DNA of 52,820 bases from Actinomycetota bacterium (GCA_027314515.1 DAHVAR010000048.1:1-52820); one strand, 5' to 3'; shown: positions 38,997-48,038, counted from the first letter of the stretch. Program-made: numbers and translations. Notes: a model not told the origin generated them from the letters alone.

Positions 38997-39002
38997 ACCG
39001 TA
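38997..39002 (-). promoter_or_regulatory. Putative -10 box of the metalloprotease-tilS-hpt unit (leaderless)
   Basis: TACGGT on the minus strand, six bases before GTG 38990. GGAGGG directly abuts the GTG, too close to act as a ribosome site. Confidence 0.45.
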
Positions 39003-39062
39003 CGTGGCGCCGGGCCCTTTCCGCCCCGCCGGGCCGTTAGTCGCCGAAACGAGCAGAACCAG

Positions 39063-40490
39063 CTAACGGCAACCGCAGCCGGCCAGTGTGCTCCCTAGCT
39101 CGACCATCGCCGTGGCAGCGCTGAACAGACTGGCAGCAGGAATCTTGTCGGCCATGATGGCGAAGGCGAGCAACTGCCCGTTCCCGGCGTAGACGGTCCC
39201 GGCGAGTGCCGCGACCGTGTTCAGGTTCCCTGTCTTGGCCCGCACGACGCCGAGGCCGGCCGGGCCGCCGAGGCCGAACACGCTGGCGCCCTGCATCAGG
39301 GTGCCGGAGAAGCCCTCGACCGGCAGGCTGGTGAGCACCGATCCCAGCCGGGCGTGACGGGCCGCCAGGCGGAGCAGCTGAACGAGCACCGTCGGCGCGA
39401 TCTTGTCCTTCGGTGACAGGCCGCTGTTGTCGACGATGCTTATCTCGCCGGTGACGCCGAGACGGCGCACGACGGCAGTCACCGCGCTGGCGGCACCGCT
39501 GAACGAGGCCGGCCGGCCAGTGGCTATCGCGACCTGACGCCCCAGGTTCTCGGCGATGACGTTGTTGCTCTGCTCGAGCATCCACTGAACGATCTCGGCC
39601 AGCGGCGGCGACTGCACGCGGGCTATGGTCGCGTCCCCGGCGGGAGCGGTGACGAGCGCCGGGGTGCCGCGGACCGTGATGCCATCGGCCGTGAGGAAGC
39701 CGGCGAACGAGGTAGCGGCGAGTGCAGCCGGGTCGGCCGACCTGGGCCCGCCGAATGCCTCGTTGTCAGCAGGCGCCCCGGCAGGTGTCACCCGTCCCTG
39801 GTCAACCTCGAGCGGGGTGATGATCGATACGTTGCCGGTCGTCACGTAACTCTGCGGCCAGCCCGGCGCAAGTCCGGGCCCGGTATAGAGCGAGACGTCA
39901 TAGCCGAGCTGCACGCTGTGCCGGCCGCGCGCTCGCAGCGCTGCCGCCGTTTCGGCGGCCAGCCCGGCGAGCGTGGCCGGCCGCGGATAGTCCGATGCGG
40001 CCGGCGGGCCAGCCGCCAGTGTCGGGTCGCCGCCGCCCACCAGCACGATAGACGAGGCTGCCGGGTTGGCCACAACGGTGGTGGCGAAGCGGGCCGAGGG
40101 TCCGAGTACCTGCAGCGCCGCGGTGGCCGTGGCCAGCTTGTTGGTCGAGGCCGGGGCGAAGCCGACCGCCGGGTTGAGTGCGTACAGCACCTTCCCGGTT
40201 GCCAGGTCGGTGATCAGCACCCCAACGTGCGGGCCCAGGGCCGGCGAGCTGATCACTGGTCCGATGGCCTGAGCCACGCCAGCGGCAGTCGCTGCGACCC
40301 GCTGGCTCACCGTGCCGGTCGTGGCCGGCAGCACCCGGTCCGGTCCGGCGAGCCGGCCCGCGGTGACATGCGGCAGTTGCCAGAGCGCGAGGCGGCGGGG
40401 AAGCAGCCTGCTGACGGTGAAACCAGCGGCAATGGTGAGGGCGCACAGCACCGCGATGACTGCCGCCACAGCACTCCTCGGCCGACGCAA
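39063..40490 (-). CDS. dacB: D-alanyl-D-alanine carboxypeptidase/endopeptidase (PBP4, DacB-like)
   Basis: 475 residues. One N-terminal membrane anchor or signal (about 8-25), then a class C low-molecular-mass penicillin-binding domain with SxxK (S115-T-N-K118 in FAPASTNKL), SxN (QSNNVIAENL) and KTG (VRAKTGNLNTV). It trims or cleaves cross-links of peptidoglycan outside the membrane. The start is TTG 40490 with AAGGGA eight bases upstream; GTG 40469 with GAGGAG is a close alternative. It corresponds in position to Rv3627c and is divergent from ppa. Confidence 0.93.
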   Translation of the reverse strand: MRRPRSAVAAVIAVLCALTIAAGFTVSRLLPRRLALWQLPHVTAGRLAGPDRVLPATTGTVSQRVAATAAGVAQAIGPVISSPALGPHVGVLITDLATGKVLYALNPAVGFAPASTNKLATATAALQVLGPSARFATTVVANPAASSIVLVGGGDPTLAAGPPAASDYPRPATLAGLAAETAAALRARGRHSVQLGYDVSLYTGPGLAPGWPQSYVTTGNVSIITPLEVDQGRVTPAGAPADNEAFGGPRSADPAALAATSFAGFLTADGITVRGTPALVTAPAGDATIARVQSPPLAEIVQWMLEQSNNVIAENLGRQVAIATGRPASFSGAASAVTAVVRRLGVTGEISIVDNSGLSPKDKIAPTVLVQLLRLAARHARLGSVLTSLPVEGFSGTLMQGASVFGLGGPAGLGVVRAKTGNLNTVAALAGTVYAGNGQLLAFAIMADKIPAASLFSAATAMVELGSTLAGCGCR

Positions 40491-40636
40491 CGATAGATTC
40501 CCTTCACCCGATGCGCTGTCCCCGCGTTAGCTTTCCGATGCGTGATGTGCTACCCCTCGGTGGAGACTGGCAAAGTGCGACCGGGTAGACATCAGCCAGG
40601 CAATCCAACTTCTTATCAAGCCCGTGGGGGTGTGAC

Positions 40637-41137
40637 GTGGAGTTCGAGGTAATCGTCGAGATCCCGAAGGGGCAGCGTAACAAGTACGAGATGGACCACG
40701 AGACGGGGCGTATCAAGCTAGACCGGATGTTGTTCACCTCGACTCGCTATCCATCCGATTACGGCTTCATCGAGGACACGCTTGCCGACGACGGAGACCC
40801 ACTCGACGCACTCGTGCTGCTCGAAGAGCCCACCTTCCCCGGCTGCCAGATCCACTGCCGCGCGATCGGCATGTTCCGGATGCGGGATGAGAAGGGCTCC
40901 GACGACAAGGTGCTCTGCGTCGCGGCGACGGATCCGCGGATGGCTCACCTGCGGGACATCGGCGATGTGCCGCAGTTCGACCAGCTCGAAATCCAGCACT
41001 TCTTCGAGGTGTACAAGGCGATCGAGCCCGGCAAGGAAGTCGAGGCCGCCAGGTGGGTAGGCGTCGAAGCGGCCGAGGCCGAGATTGAGGCCTGCCGCCG
41101 GCGGCTGGCCGGCCGGCCCGGCCCGCGGCACCCTTAG
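40637..41137 (+). CDS. ppa: Inorganic pyrophosphatase (family I)
   Basis: 166 residues. It hydrolyses pyrophosphate to drive biosynthesis forward. It begins [17 protein letters not shown], contains [24 protein letters not shown] with the metal-binding DxDPxD, and ends [24 protein letters not shown]. Length and motifs are standard for bacterial hexameric PPases. The GTG start lies behind GGGGGTG. Divergent promoters for ppa and dacB share 146 bases (40491-40636). Confidence 0.96.
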   Translation: MEFEVIVEIPKGQRNKYEMDHETGRIKLDRMLFTSTRYPSDYGFIEDTLADDGDPLDALVLLEEPTFPGCQIHCRAIGMFRMRDEKGSDDKVLCVAATDPRMAHLRDIGDVPQFDQLEIQHFFEVYKAIEPGKEVEAARWVGVEAAEAEIEACRRRLAGRPGPRHP

Positions 41138-41211
41138 GCGCCTGGCTGAGGGATGCAGGATGACGGGCAGCCGGAACGGGCACCACGTAGTTGTCGGCCG
41201 CAGGAGGGATC

Positions 41212-41895
41212 ATGGTTAACACTGATGACGTACTCAGTGAGACGCCGCTGTTCGAGGCGCTCAGCGAGGAAGACGCCGCCGCGCTCCGAGCAGGCGTCAC
41301 TGACGTCCAGCTTGACCGTGGTGAGCGCTTGTTCGCCGAGGGCGACGCCGGCGACAAGCTCTATATCATCCTGACCGGCAAGATCAAGCTCACCAGGGCT
41401 GCGCCGGACGGCAGGGAAAACCTGCTGAGCGTGCACGGTCCGGGCGAGATGTTCGGGGAGCTGTCGCTCTTCGACCCGATCCCGCGTACGTCCAGCGCCA
41501 CCGCGGTCACCAGCGCGCGGCTGGCCGGGTTGGCTCACGACGACCTGCGAACCTGGCTGAGCACCAGGCCGGAGGTCGCCATGCACCTGCTGCAAGCGCT
41601 TGCCCAGCGGCTGCGCCGGATCAACGACGTCAAGGCCGACCTCGTCTTCACCGATGTGCCCGGCCGGGTCGCGAAGGCACTGCTTGACCTAGCCGAGCGG
41701 TTCGGCGTGCAGACGCCGGAGGGCGTACAGGTCAGCCACGACCTCACTCAGGAGGAGCTGGCCCAGCTCGTCGGCGCGTCCAGGGAAACGGTCAACAAGG
41801 CGCTCGCCGATTTCACCGCTCGCGGCTGGATTCAGCTGGCCGCCAAATCGGTCCTGGTCACCGACACCGACCGGCTGCGCAAGCGCGCCCGGTGA
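41212..41895 (+). CDS. crp: Crp/Fnr-family cAMP-responsive regulator
   Basis: 227 residues from ATG 41212, which has AGGAGGGATC directly upstream. An N-terminal cyclic-nucleotide domain (GERLFAEGDAGDKLYIILTGKIKL; cAMP pocket MFGELSLFDPIPRTSSAT) precedes a C-terminal winged helix (HDLTQEELAQLVGASRETVNKALADF). It is close throughout to M. tuberculosis Crp (Rv3676), so cAMP-linked global control is likely. It is convergent with the MBL gene, 41 bases apart. Confidence 0.95.
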   Translation: MVNTDDVLSETPLFEALSEEDAAALRAGVTDVQLDRGERLFAEGDAGDKLYIILTGKIKLTRAAPDGRENLLSVHGPGEMFGELSLFDPIPRTSSATAVTSARLAGLAHDDLRTWLSTRPEVAMHLLQALAQRLRRINDVKADLVFTDVPGRVAKALLDLAERFGVQTPEGVQVSHDLTQEELAQLVGASRETVNKALADFTARGWIQLAAKSVLVTDTDRLRKRAR

Positions 41896-41936
41896 CAGGA
41901 CAACAGCGAAAGACGCCGGGAACGGGGGTGAGGTCG

Positions 41937-42809
41937 CTAGCCCTCGCCGGATGGCCGGCCGCTTGCAGCCCCGTTCCCAGCCTTCTCGGCGGGCAGCTCG
42001 CCCACGCGGCGAAGGTAGTGCAGCTGGGCGCGGACCGAAGACTCGGCGAACTGCCACAGCCGGGGGTCAACGGCCGCGTACACCCGGGCGACGATCTCGG
42101 CCGGACCGCGATCGCCCGCGGCGATCGCGGCGCGAACCTCGTCGAGCCGCTCGGCCCGGTGCGTCAGGTAGAAATCCAGCACGCCAGCCGGATCGGCGAG
42201 CAGCGGGCCGTGTCCTGGCAGCAGGGCTGACAGGCCAGTCTCCTCGGTCAGCGCCCGCAGCCGCCGCAGCGAGTCCAGGTAGTCGGCGAGGCTGCCGTCC
42301 TCGGCGATGACCGCAGTACCCCGGCCGAGCACCGTATCTCCGGTGAGGACGATGTCGTCGGCCGGGACGTGCAGGCACACGGAGTCGTCGGTGTGCCCTG
42401 GAGTAGCGATGACCCGCAGCTCACAGCCGCCGCTGTCGAGCACGTCGCCCGCCACCAGGCCGTTGCTGCCCAGCCGGTGCGCGGGATCGACTGCGCGGAC
42501 GGGCGCGCCGGTCAGCTCGGCCAGCCGCGGAGCTCCGGCCGAGTGATCCAGGTGCCGGTGGGTGAGCACGATATCGGCCACGCGCTGGCCGCGCCCGGCT
42601 GCCATCGAGCAGATCCGCTGCAGGTGAGCCTCGTCGTCCGGGCCGGGATCGATAACCACAACCGCGGCGGAGCCGGGCTCGGCGACTAGCCAGGTGTTCG
42701 TTCCGTCCAGCGTCATCAGCGACGGATTCGGCGCCAGCAGGCACCGCACCCGCTCGGTGCCTGAGCCGTCGATGCCGGCCCCGGCCCCGGCCGGGCTGCC
42801 CGGATTCAT
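41937..42809 (-). CDS. MBL-fold metallo-hydrolase
   Basis: 290 residues from ATG 42809, overlapping the NUDIX stop by four bases. Zinc motif THRHLDH (about 81-87), a later GHTDDS histidine, GDTVLG and PGHGP complete the metallo-beta-lactamase site. A C-terminal helical domain (about 230-275) resembles the LACTB2/Rv3677c group. These cleave thioesters or RNA in characterised relatives; the substrate here is unknown. It is the last gene of the DUF4177-RidA-NUDIX-MBL unit. Confidence 0.88.
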   Translation of the reverse strand: MNPGSPAGAGAGIDGSGTERVRCLLAPNPSLMTLDGTNTWLVAEPGSAAVVVIDPGPDDEAHLQRICSMAAGRGQRVADIVLTHRHLDHSAGAPRLAELTGAPVRAVDPAHRLGSNGLVAGDVLDSGGCELRVIATPGHTDDSVCLHVPADDIVLTGDTVLGRGTAVIAEDGSLADYLDSLRRLRALTEETGLSALLPGHGPLLADPAGVLDFYLTHRAERLDEVRAAIAAGDRGPAEIVARVYAAVDPRLWQFAESSVRAQLHYLRRVGELPAEKAGNGAASGRPSGEG

Positions 42810-43750
42810 GCGGCCCCGCGGGGCCCGGCCGGGTACCCGCTGAGCCCTGGCACGGTCAGCCAGGCCGCGCCCTCGCGGAGGTGGACTGCCGGGATGATGG
42901 GCGCGACCTGCCGCGGCCCGGTCAGCACCGCGTCCAGGCCGCCGCACTCGGCCAGTTCGGACAGCGTCACGGCAGTGGGCGGGAACAGCAGGATCTCGCC
43001 CCGCTTCCCTGCCGCCAGCGCGTCGCCGGGCTGCACCCACGCGACCTGCGAAGCCTCGCCGCCGACATCCCTGGTGCGCTGCCCGGCGGGCAGCGCCGCC
43101 GCGAAGAAGCGGGTGTCGAACCGGCGCGGTTCGATGATCGGCGTAATCCACCGCGACCACGGGCGCAGCAGGTCGGCCCGGAGCACAAGCCGCCGGCGAG
43201 CGAGCAACTCGGCCAGCGACACCGAACGGTCGAGCAGGGCTTGCCGGTCCGCCTCCCACTCGTCGCTGGTGGTGTCGGCCACGACGGAGTCAGCTGACTC
43301 GCCCGCCAGCAGCACGCCCGATTCCTCGAACGTCTCTCGCACCGCGGCGCACACGAGCGCCATGGCCAGTGACGGCGGGGCGTCGAAGACCCGGCCCCAT
43401 TCGCTGGCGTCCGGTCCCGCCCAGGCAATCTGCTCGTCGGTGTCCCGCGGATCGACCGATCCGCCAGGGAAGACGCAGGCCCCCGGCGCGAATGCCATCG
43501 TCGGCTTGCGCCGGAGCAGGTAGACCTCGAGTCCGGCACCGCCGGGGGTCCGGGGGTCGTTCCCCGGGGCAGCACCGCCGGGGGTCCGGGGGTCGTTCCC
43601 CGCGGCAGCACCGCGCTCCCGCAGCAGCATCACTGTCGCCGCGTCCCTGGGGACGGCAGGAGCCTGATTGCCCGCCAGGATGTCGCGCGCGGGACCGGCG
43701 AGCTCGCCCGGAAGCCGGATAGCGGCAGCCTGCACTGAGTCATCCGCCAC
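42806..43750 (-). CDS. NUDIX hydrolase with internal repeat
   Basis: 314 residues from GTG 43750 (AGGAGG five bases upstream). A large Nudix of the NUDT19/CoA-pyrophosphatase-like type: an insertion of about 40 residues separates GACVFPGGSVDPRD from the box end AAVRETFEESGVLL. All box glutamates are kept, so it should be active on a nucleoside diphosphate or CoA-type substrate. An N-terminal loop (about 46-70) is lengthened by two GNDPRTPGGA units coded by a 36-bp repeat. ATGA overlap with the MBL gene. Confidence 0.88.
   Translation of the reverse strand: MADDSVQAAAIRLPGELAGPARDILAGNQAPAVPRDAATVMLLRERGAAAGNDPRTPGGAAPGNDPRTPGGAGLEVYLLRRKPTMAFAPGACVFPGGSVDPRDTDEQIAWAGPDASEWGRVFDAPPSLAMALVCAAVRETFEESGVLLAGESADSVVADTTSDEWEADRQALLDRSVSLAELLARRRLVLRADLLRPWSRWITPIIEPRRFDTRFFAAALPAGQRTRDVGGEASQVAWVQPGDALAAGKRGEILLFPPTAVTLSELAECGGLDAVLTGPRQVAPIIPAVHLREGAAWLTVPGLSGYPAGPRGAA
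43536..43615. repeat. 36-bp tandem repeat (x2.2) in the NUDIX gene
   Basis: Two full copies of a 36-base unit plus a partial, containing CCGGGGGTCCGGGGGTCG. In frame. On the complementary strand it matches the tilS repeat (36793-36864) at about 31 of 36 positions. Confidence 0.92.
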
Positions 43751-43772
43751 GTGCGCCTCCTGCCCGGCCGGC

Positions 43773-44252
43773 CTATTCCCCGACTTCGACGATGAGCTCG
43801 ATCTCCACCGGGGCGTCGAGCGGCAGCGCCGCCGTACCGACCGCGCTGCGCGCATGCCGACCCGCGTCACCGAAGATCTCAAGCAGCAGCTCGCTTGCGC
43901 CGTTTACCACGCCAGGCTGCCCAGTGAAGTCTGGCGAGCTGGCTACGAACCCGGTCAGCTTGACGATGCGCTTAATCGAGGCCAGGCCGCCGGCCACTGA
44001 GGCCGCCGCGGCCAGCGCGTTGAGGGCGCACGTTCGTGCCAGCGCGGCCGCCTCGGCCGCTCCGACTTCCGCCCCGACCTTTCCGGCCGAGACGAGCTGG
44101 CCGTCGACCATGGGCAACTGCCCGGCGGTGTAAACCATCGCGCCGGAGCGGACCGCGGGCACGTAGGCGGCCAGCGGCGCGACTACCGGCGGCAGGGTCA
44201 GCCCCAGCGCCGCCAGCCGCTGCTCAGGCCCGGATGTGCCGGCCTGCGTCAT
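43773..44252 (-). CDS. RidA/YjgF-family protein
   Basis: 159 residues from ATG 44252, overlapping the DUF4177 stop by four bases. RidA proteins hydrolyse reactive enamines/imines. It has the LPPVVAPLAAYVPAVRSGAMVYTAGQLPMVDGQLV opening, the NALAAAASVAGGLASIKRIVKLTGFVAS middle and the GRHARSAVGTAALPLDAPVEIELIVEV end. The usual catalytic Arg is matched by R in GRHARSAVG. Length and position correspond to Rv3678c, a longer RidA subgroup whose substrate is not settled. Confidence 0.9.
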   Translation of the reverse strand: MTQAGTSGPEQRLAALGLTLPPVVAPLAAYVPAVRSGAMVYTAGQLPMVDGQLVSAGKVGAEVGAAEAAALARTCALNALAAAASVAGGLASIKRIVKLTGFVASSPDFTGQPGVVNGASELLLEIFGDAGRHARSAVGTAALPLDAPVEIELIVEVGE

Positions 44253-44404
44253 TCCTTCATCCGCTTCAGGTAGGCGACGAGCTGCTCCGGGTTCGGGCCG
44301 GGCACGACCGCCACCAGTTCCCAGCCGTCGTCGCCCCAGCCATCCAGGATCTGCTTGGTCGCATGCACCAGCAGCGGCACGGTCGCGTACTCCCACTTGG
44401 CCAT
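44249..44404 (-). CDS. Small DUF4177-type protein (51 residues)
   Basis: ATG 44404 to TGA 44249. AAGG lies seven bases before the ATG. The product begins MAKWEYATVPLLVHATKQIL and continues with DGWGDDGWELVAVVPGP and a Lys/Arg-rich end. The WEY...GW(E/D)L pattern is that of DUF4177. It occupies the Rv3678A position between the crp block and ridA, and its stop overlaps the ridA start by four bases. Function unknown; likely cytoplasmic. Confidence 0.88.
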   Translation of the reverse strand: MAKWEYATVPLLVHATKQILDGWGDDGWELVAVVPGPNPEQLVAYLKRMKE

Positions 44405-44457
44405 AGCCGAACCTTACAGCGGAGCCAGCCAGGCGTGTCTACGTTGGCCGGCCGCGG

Positions 44458-45558
44458 CTACCCCTCCGCAGCCGGCTCGTCGTCCGCAGAGCTGGCCTGC
44501 GCGCCGGATTGCCCGGCAGCGGACGCAGGGGATGCAGCGGAAGCGGGGGATGCAGCGGGGACGCCGGCCCGGCTGCCGGGACCGTGCACAGTGCCGATGT
44601 CGCCCTTCTCCGCCGGCGACAGCTCGGGGATGGCCGGCACGTCGGGGATGTCGAGCGGCACGTCCGCGGGGTTAGCGATGGCGGCCGGGCTTGCTGCCTT
44701 CCCGATCGCCTCGTCGAGGCTGCCGCCGGCGATGGCCGCTTCGCCGAAGTCGGCCATCGACTCGGAGTCGCTGGCCGGCCCGCTGGTACCGCTGCTGGAC
44801 GGACTGAACTTGTCGAAGAAGCGCAGCAGTTCGACCGGGATCGGCATCACCAGCGTGCTGTTGCGCTCGGCGGCCACTTCCACGACGGTCTGCAGCAGCC
44901 GCAGTTGCAGCGCGGCCGGATCGCGGGCCATCACGTTAGCGGCCGCGGCCAGCCGCTTGCTGGCCTGGAACTCACCGTCAGCCGTGATGATCCTGGCCCG
45001 CCGTTCCCGCTCGGCTTCAGCCTGGCGCGACATCGACCGTTTCATGCCCTCCGGCAGCGACACGTCTTTAATCTCGACGCTTTCCACCTTGACCCCCCAC
45101 GGGATCTCGGTGCCTTCGTCGATGATCGCGCACAGCCGCCGGTTCACCATGTCCCGCTCGGCCAGCAACTCGTCCATCTCGGACTGCCCGATGATCGATC
45201 GCAGCGACGTCTGCGCGCGCTGGGAGATCGCGTTCTGGTAATTAAATACGTTGATCGACGCCTTGATCGGATCGACGACCCTGAAGTACACCACGGCGTC
45301 GACGCGAACGCTCACGTTATCCCTGGTGATGCCCTCCTGTGCGGGCACGCCCATCGCGATGATCTGCTTGTTGACCTTGACGAGCTTGTCGCCGACCGGC
45401 CGGATCATCGTCAGCCCCGGTCCGCGGACCCCCGGCAGCACCTTGCCGAACCGGAAGATGATCCCGTCCTCGTACTGCTGAACCGTCTTGATCGACCGGG
45501 CCGCCGTAATGACGGCCATGAGGACGACGACTATGACAATGGCGTACAGCGCAGCCAT
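44458..45558 (-). CDS. SPFH/band 7 (stomatin-like, slipin) membrane protein
   Basis: 366 residues from ATG 45558 (AGGGAGAAGG upstream). One N-terminal membrane helix (LYAIVIVVVLMAVITAA), an SPFH domain (about 20-200; RFGKVLPGVRGPGLTMIRP, ITRDNVSVRVDAVVYFRV), and a helical segment with AERERRARIITADGEFQASKRLAAAA are typical of slipins. The C-terminal 110 residues are Ala/Ser/Pro/Asp-rich and unlike the family; they include an 18-bp duplication. Such proteins organise membrane domains or regulate proteases. No NfeD partner is adjacent. Confidence 0.88.
   Translation of the reverse strand: MAALYAIVIVVVLMAVITAARSIKTVQQYEDGIIFRFGKVLPGVRGPGLTMIRPVGDKLVKVNKQIIAMGVPAQEGITRDNVSVRVDAVVYFRVVDPIKASINVFNYQNAISQRAQTSLRSIIGQSEMDELLAERDMVNRRLCAIIDEGTEIPWGVKVESVEIKDVSLPEGMKRSMSRQAEAERERRARIITADGEFQASKRLAAAANVMARDPAALQLRLLQTVVEVAAERNSTLVMPIPVELLRFFDKFSPSSSGTSGPASDSESMADFGEAAIAGGSLDEAIGKAASPAAIANPADVPLDIPDVPAIPELSPAEKGDIGTVHGPGSRAGVPAASPASAASPASAAGQSGAQASSADDEPAAEG
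44528..44563. repeat. 18-bp tandem duplication in the SPFH gene
   Basis: Two copies of GGGGATGCAGCGGAAGCG (16/18 identical); in frame, encoding the ASPASAASPASA stretch of the C-terminal tail. Confidence 0.8.
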
Positions 45559-45738
45559 GAGCTGACACCTTCTCCCTGCGCCCGCGATCCGTGCGGACCG
45601 TCGCAACCCAGCCTAACGACATTCCGCGCGAGGCCAAGCTCCGCAGCCAAAGAGAAGGAGCGTAAAGGACTTAACACGTGAATCGTCCGGACTAAGCCTT
45701 CTGCGAGGTGCCTGCCCCGCCTGCTACCCCGGCCCGGA

Positions 45739-45744
45739 TAACCT
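45739..45744 (+). promoter_or_regulatory. Putative -10 box of the ArsA pair (leaderless)
   Basis: TAACCT, six bases before GTG 45751. Confidence 0.5.
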
Positions 45745-45750
45745 CCAATC

Positions 45751-46761
45751 GTGGCAACGCGGGACACCGACTGGGACGGCGTGCGGCTGCACGTTGTCAC
45801 CGGCAAGGGCGGCACAGGGAAGACAACCGTGGCCGGCGCGCTCTCCCTGGCACTTGCGGCCGGCGGCCGGCGGGTGCTGCTGATGGAGGTCGAGGGCCGC
45901 CAGGGCATCGCCCAGCTGTTCGATGTGCCGCCGCTGCCGTACGCGGAACGGCGCATCGCGGTCGGCCCTGGTACCAGCTCGCACCCGGGCGGCGACGTGT
46001 TCGCGCTGGTAGCCGATCCGGAATCGGCCCTGATCGAGTACCTGCAGATGTTCTACAGCCTGCGGCATGCCGGCAGCGCACTGGCCAGGCTCGGGGTGAT
46101 GGATTTCGCCACGACAATCGCGCCCGGCCTGCGAGACGTACTGCTCACCGGCAAGGCCGCCGAAGCGGTCCGGCGCAGGGACGGCGCCCGAGGTCGCAGC
46201 TACGACACCGTTGTGATGGACGCCCCGCCCACCGGCCGGATCGGCCGCTTCCTGAACGTCAGCGCTGAGGTCTCCGACCTCGCCAGGGTCGGCCCGATCC
46301 GCGGTCACGCCGACACTGTGCAGCAGGTGATCCGCTCGCCGGAGACCGTCGTGCACTTCGTCACAGTGCTCGAGGAAATGCCAGTCCAGGAAACCCTGGA
46401 CGGCATCGCCGAGCTTCGCGCGATCGGCGGCATCCGGCCGGGCGGCATCATAGTGAACATGACCAGGCCCCTCGCGCTTCCGCCCGGCCAACTGCAGGAG
46501 GCAGCCGACGGCAGGCTCGATCTGGCCCAGCTGGCGATCGGGCTCAAGGCGGCCGGCCTGGACGACAGCCACGAACTGGCCAGCGCACTGGCGACAGAAC
46601 TGGCCGAGCAGGCCAGGACCGCGCTCGGGCAGGATGAGCAGCAGCGCCGGCTGGAGTCGGCGCGCCAGCCCTGCTACCGGCTGCCCTGGATCAGCGGGGG
46701 CATCGACCTGGCCGGGCTGTACCGGCTGGCGGGCGCCCTCCGAGAGCAGAAGGCGGCCTGA
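45751..46761 (+). CDS. ArsA/Get3-family ATPase (first of pair)
   Basis: 336 residues. A deviant Walker A GKGGTGKTT (18-26) with signature Lys, VVMDAPPTGR (switch II) and a C-terminal LPWISGGIDL segment mark the ArsA family. No arsenic-efflux partner or metal-binding cysteines are seen, so arsenite transport is unlikely. Position matches Rv3679, where the pair is a heteromeric anion-transporting-type ATPase. It overlaps the second ATPase by one base (TGATG). Likely leaderless. Confidence 0.88.
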   Translation: MATRDTDWDGVRLHVVTGKGGTGKTTVAGALSLALAAGGRRVLLMEVEGRQGIAQLFDVPPLPYAERRIAVGPGTSSHPGGDVFALVADPESALIEYLQMFYSLRHAGSALARLGVMDFATTIAPGLRDVLLTGKAAEAVRRRDGARGRSYDTVVMDAPPTGRIGRFLNVSAEVSDLARVGPIRGHADTVQQVIRSPETVVHFVTVLEEMPVQETLDGIAELRAIGGIRPGGIIVNMTRPLALPPGQLQEAADGRLDLAQLAIGLKAAGLDDSHELASALATELAEQARTALGQDEQQRRLESARQPCYRLPWISGGIDLAGLYRLAGALREQKAA

Positions 46762-48038
46762 TGCCCGGACGGTCGCCAGCCCGGCTGGACGTCGACCGGC
46801 TGATCGACGATCGCCGGACCCGGATCATCGTATGCTGCGGCTCCGGCGGGGTGGGGAAGACGACCATCGCGGCTGCCATCGGGCTGCGCGCCGCCGAGCA
46901 CGGCCGGCATGTCGTTGTCCTGACCGTGGATCCAGCCCGCCGGCTCGCCCAGTCCATGGGACTGAGCTCGCTGGACAACACGCCACGGCTGGTACGCGGC
47001 ATCCAGGTCAGTGACGACCTAACCGGGAACGGGGCCGGATCTGCTGGCAGCCTGCACGCGATGATGCTGGACATGAAGCGAACGTTCGACGAAATCGTCG
47101 AAGCGCACGCAGATCCCGACCGCGCGGCCCAGATCCTGGCGAACCCCTTCTACCAGTCGCTGTCATCCAGCTTCGCCGGCACCCAGGAATACATGGCCAT
47201 GGAGAAACTAGGCCAGCTCCGGCGGGCCGATGAGTGGGACCTGATCGTGGTGGACACGCCGCCCAGCCGGTCCGCGCTGGACTTCCTTGACGCTCCGCAG
47301 CGACTCGCCCGGTTCCTGGACGGGAAGCTGCTGAGACTGCTGACCGCGCCCGCCAAGATCGGCGGCAGGGCTTACCTTCGTGCGCTGAGCGCCGGGTTCG
47401 GCATGGTGACCGGAGTGCTGACTAAGATCCTCGGCACCCAGGTGCTGAGGGATGTCCAGACATTCGTCAGCGCGCTTGACACGATGTTCGGCGGCTTCCG
47501 CGAGCGGGCCGACTACACCTACCAGTTGCTCCGCGCGCCCGGTACGGCGTTCGTGGTCGTCGCCGCGCCGCAGGAAGACGCGCTGCGCGAGGCGTCGTAC
47601 TTCGTCGAGCGGCTCGGCACCGAGCGGATGCCACTGGCCGGGCTGATCCTCAATCGCGTCCAGCGGGTCTCGGCCGCGCACCTGTCCGCGGCGAGGAGCC
47701 TGGCGGCGGCCGAGGTTCTGCAGGCTGCGGCTCCCGGTCGGTCAGGCTCCGGTCGGTCAGGCTCCGGTCGTCCGGGCGGGCCCGGCCATGCGGCGCCACC
47801 TCACAACGGGCGCAGCCAGCCGGGCGCCGGCGACCAGGCGGCTGGCCGGCAGCTCACGATCGCCGCGCTGCAGTTGCATGCCGAGCGCATGGCACAGGCA
47901 GCCGCTGAGCGCAGGGTCGCTGGCAGCTTCGCTGCAGCCCACCCGCTCGTGCCGGTGGCGGAGGTTCCGGCACAGCCCGAAGACGTACATGACCTCGAAG
48001 GCTTGCGCCGCATCGGCGAGTCATTCGCCGCAGACTGA
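46761..48038 (+). CDS. ArsA/Get3-family ATPase (second of pair)
   Basis: 425 residues. CGSGGVGKTTIAAA (about 26-39) and VVDTPPSRSALDFLDAPQRL show the ArsA fold; TVDPARRLAQSMGL supplies switch I. It matches Rv3680. A poorly conserved linker (about 318-355) contains a GRSGS-GRSGS repeat (47736-47770) and Gly/Pro/His-rich sequence before the final helices. It probably works as a complex with the first ATPase. Followed tail to tail by whiB. Confidence 0.88.
   Translation: MPGRSPARLDVDRLIDDRRTRIIVCCGSGGVGKTTIAAAIGLRAAEHGRHVVVLTVDPARRLAQSMGLSSLDNTPRLVRGIQVSDDLTGNGAGSAGSLHAMMLDMKRTFDEIVEAHADPDRAAQILANPFYQSLSSSFAGTQEYMAMEKLGQLRRADEWDLIVVDTPPSRSALDFLDAPQRLARFLDGKLLRLLTAPAKIGGRAYLRALSAGFGMVTGVLTKILGTQVLRDVQTFVSALDTMFGGFRERADYTYQLLRAPGTAFVVVAAPQEDALREASYFVERLGTERMPLAGLILNRVQRVSAAHLSAARSLAAAEVLQAAAPGRSGSGRSGSGRPGGPGHAAPPHNGRSQPGAGDQAAGRQLTIAALQLHAERMAQAAAERRVAGSFAAAHPLVPVAEVPAQPEDVHDLEGLRRIGESFAAD
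47736..47770. repeat. 15-bp tandem repeat (x2.3) in the second ArsA gene
   Basis: Two perfect copies of GGTCGGTCAGGCTCC plus GGTCG; in frame, encoding GRSGS-GRSGS-GR. Confidence 0.9.

Noticed and set aside
45751-48038. Arsenite efflux system
   Set aside because: The ATPases belong to the ArsA family, but no arsB, arsR or cysteine metal sites are present; context matches Rv3679-Rv3680.
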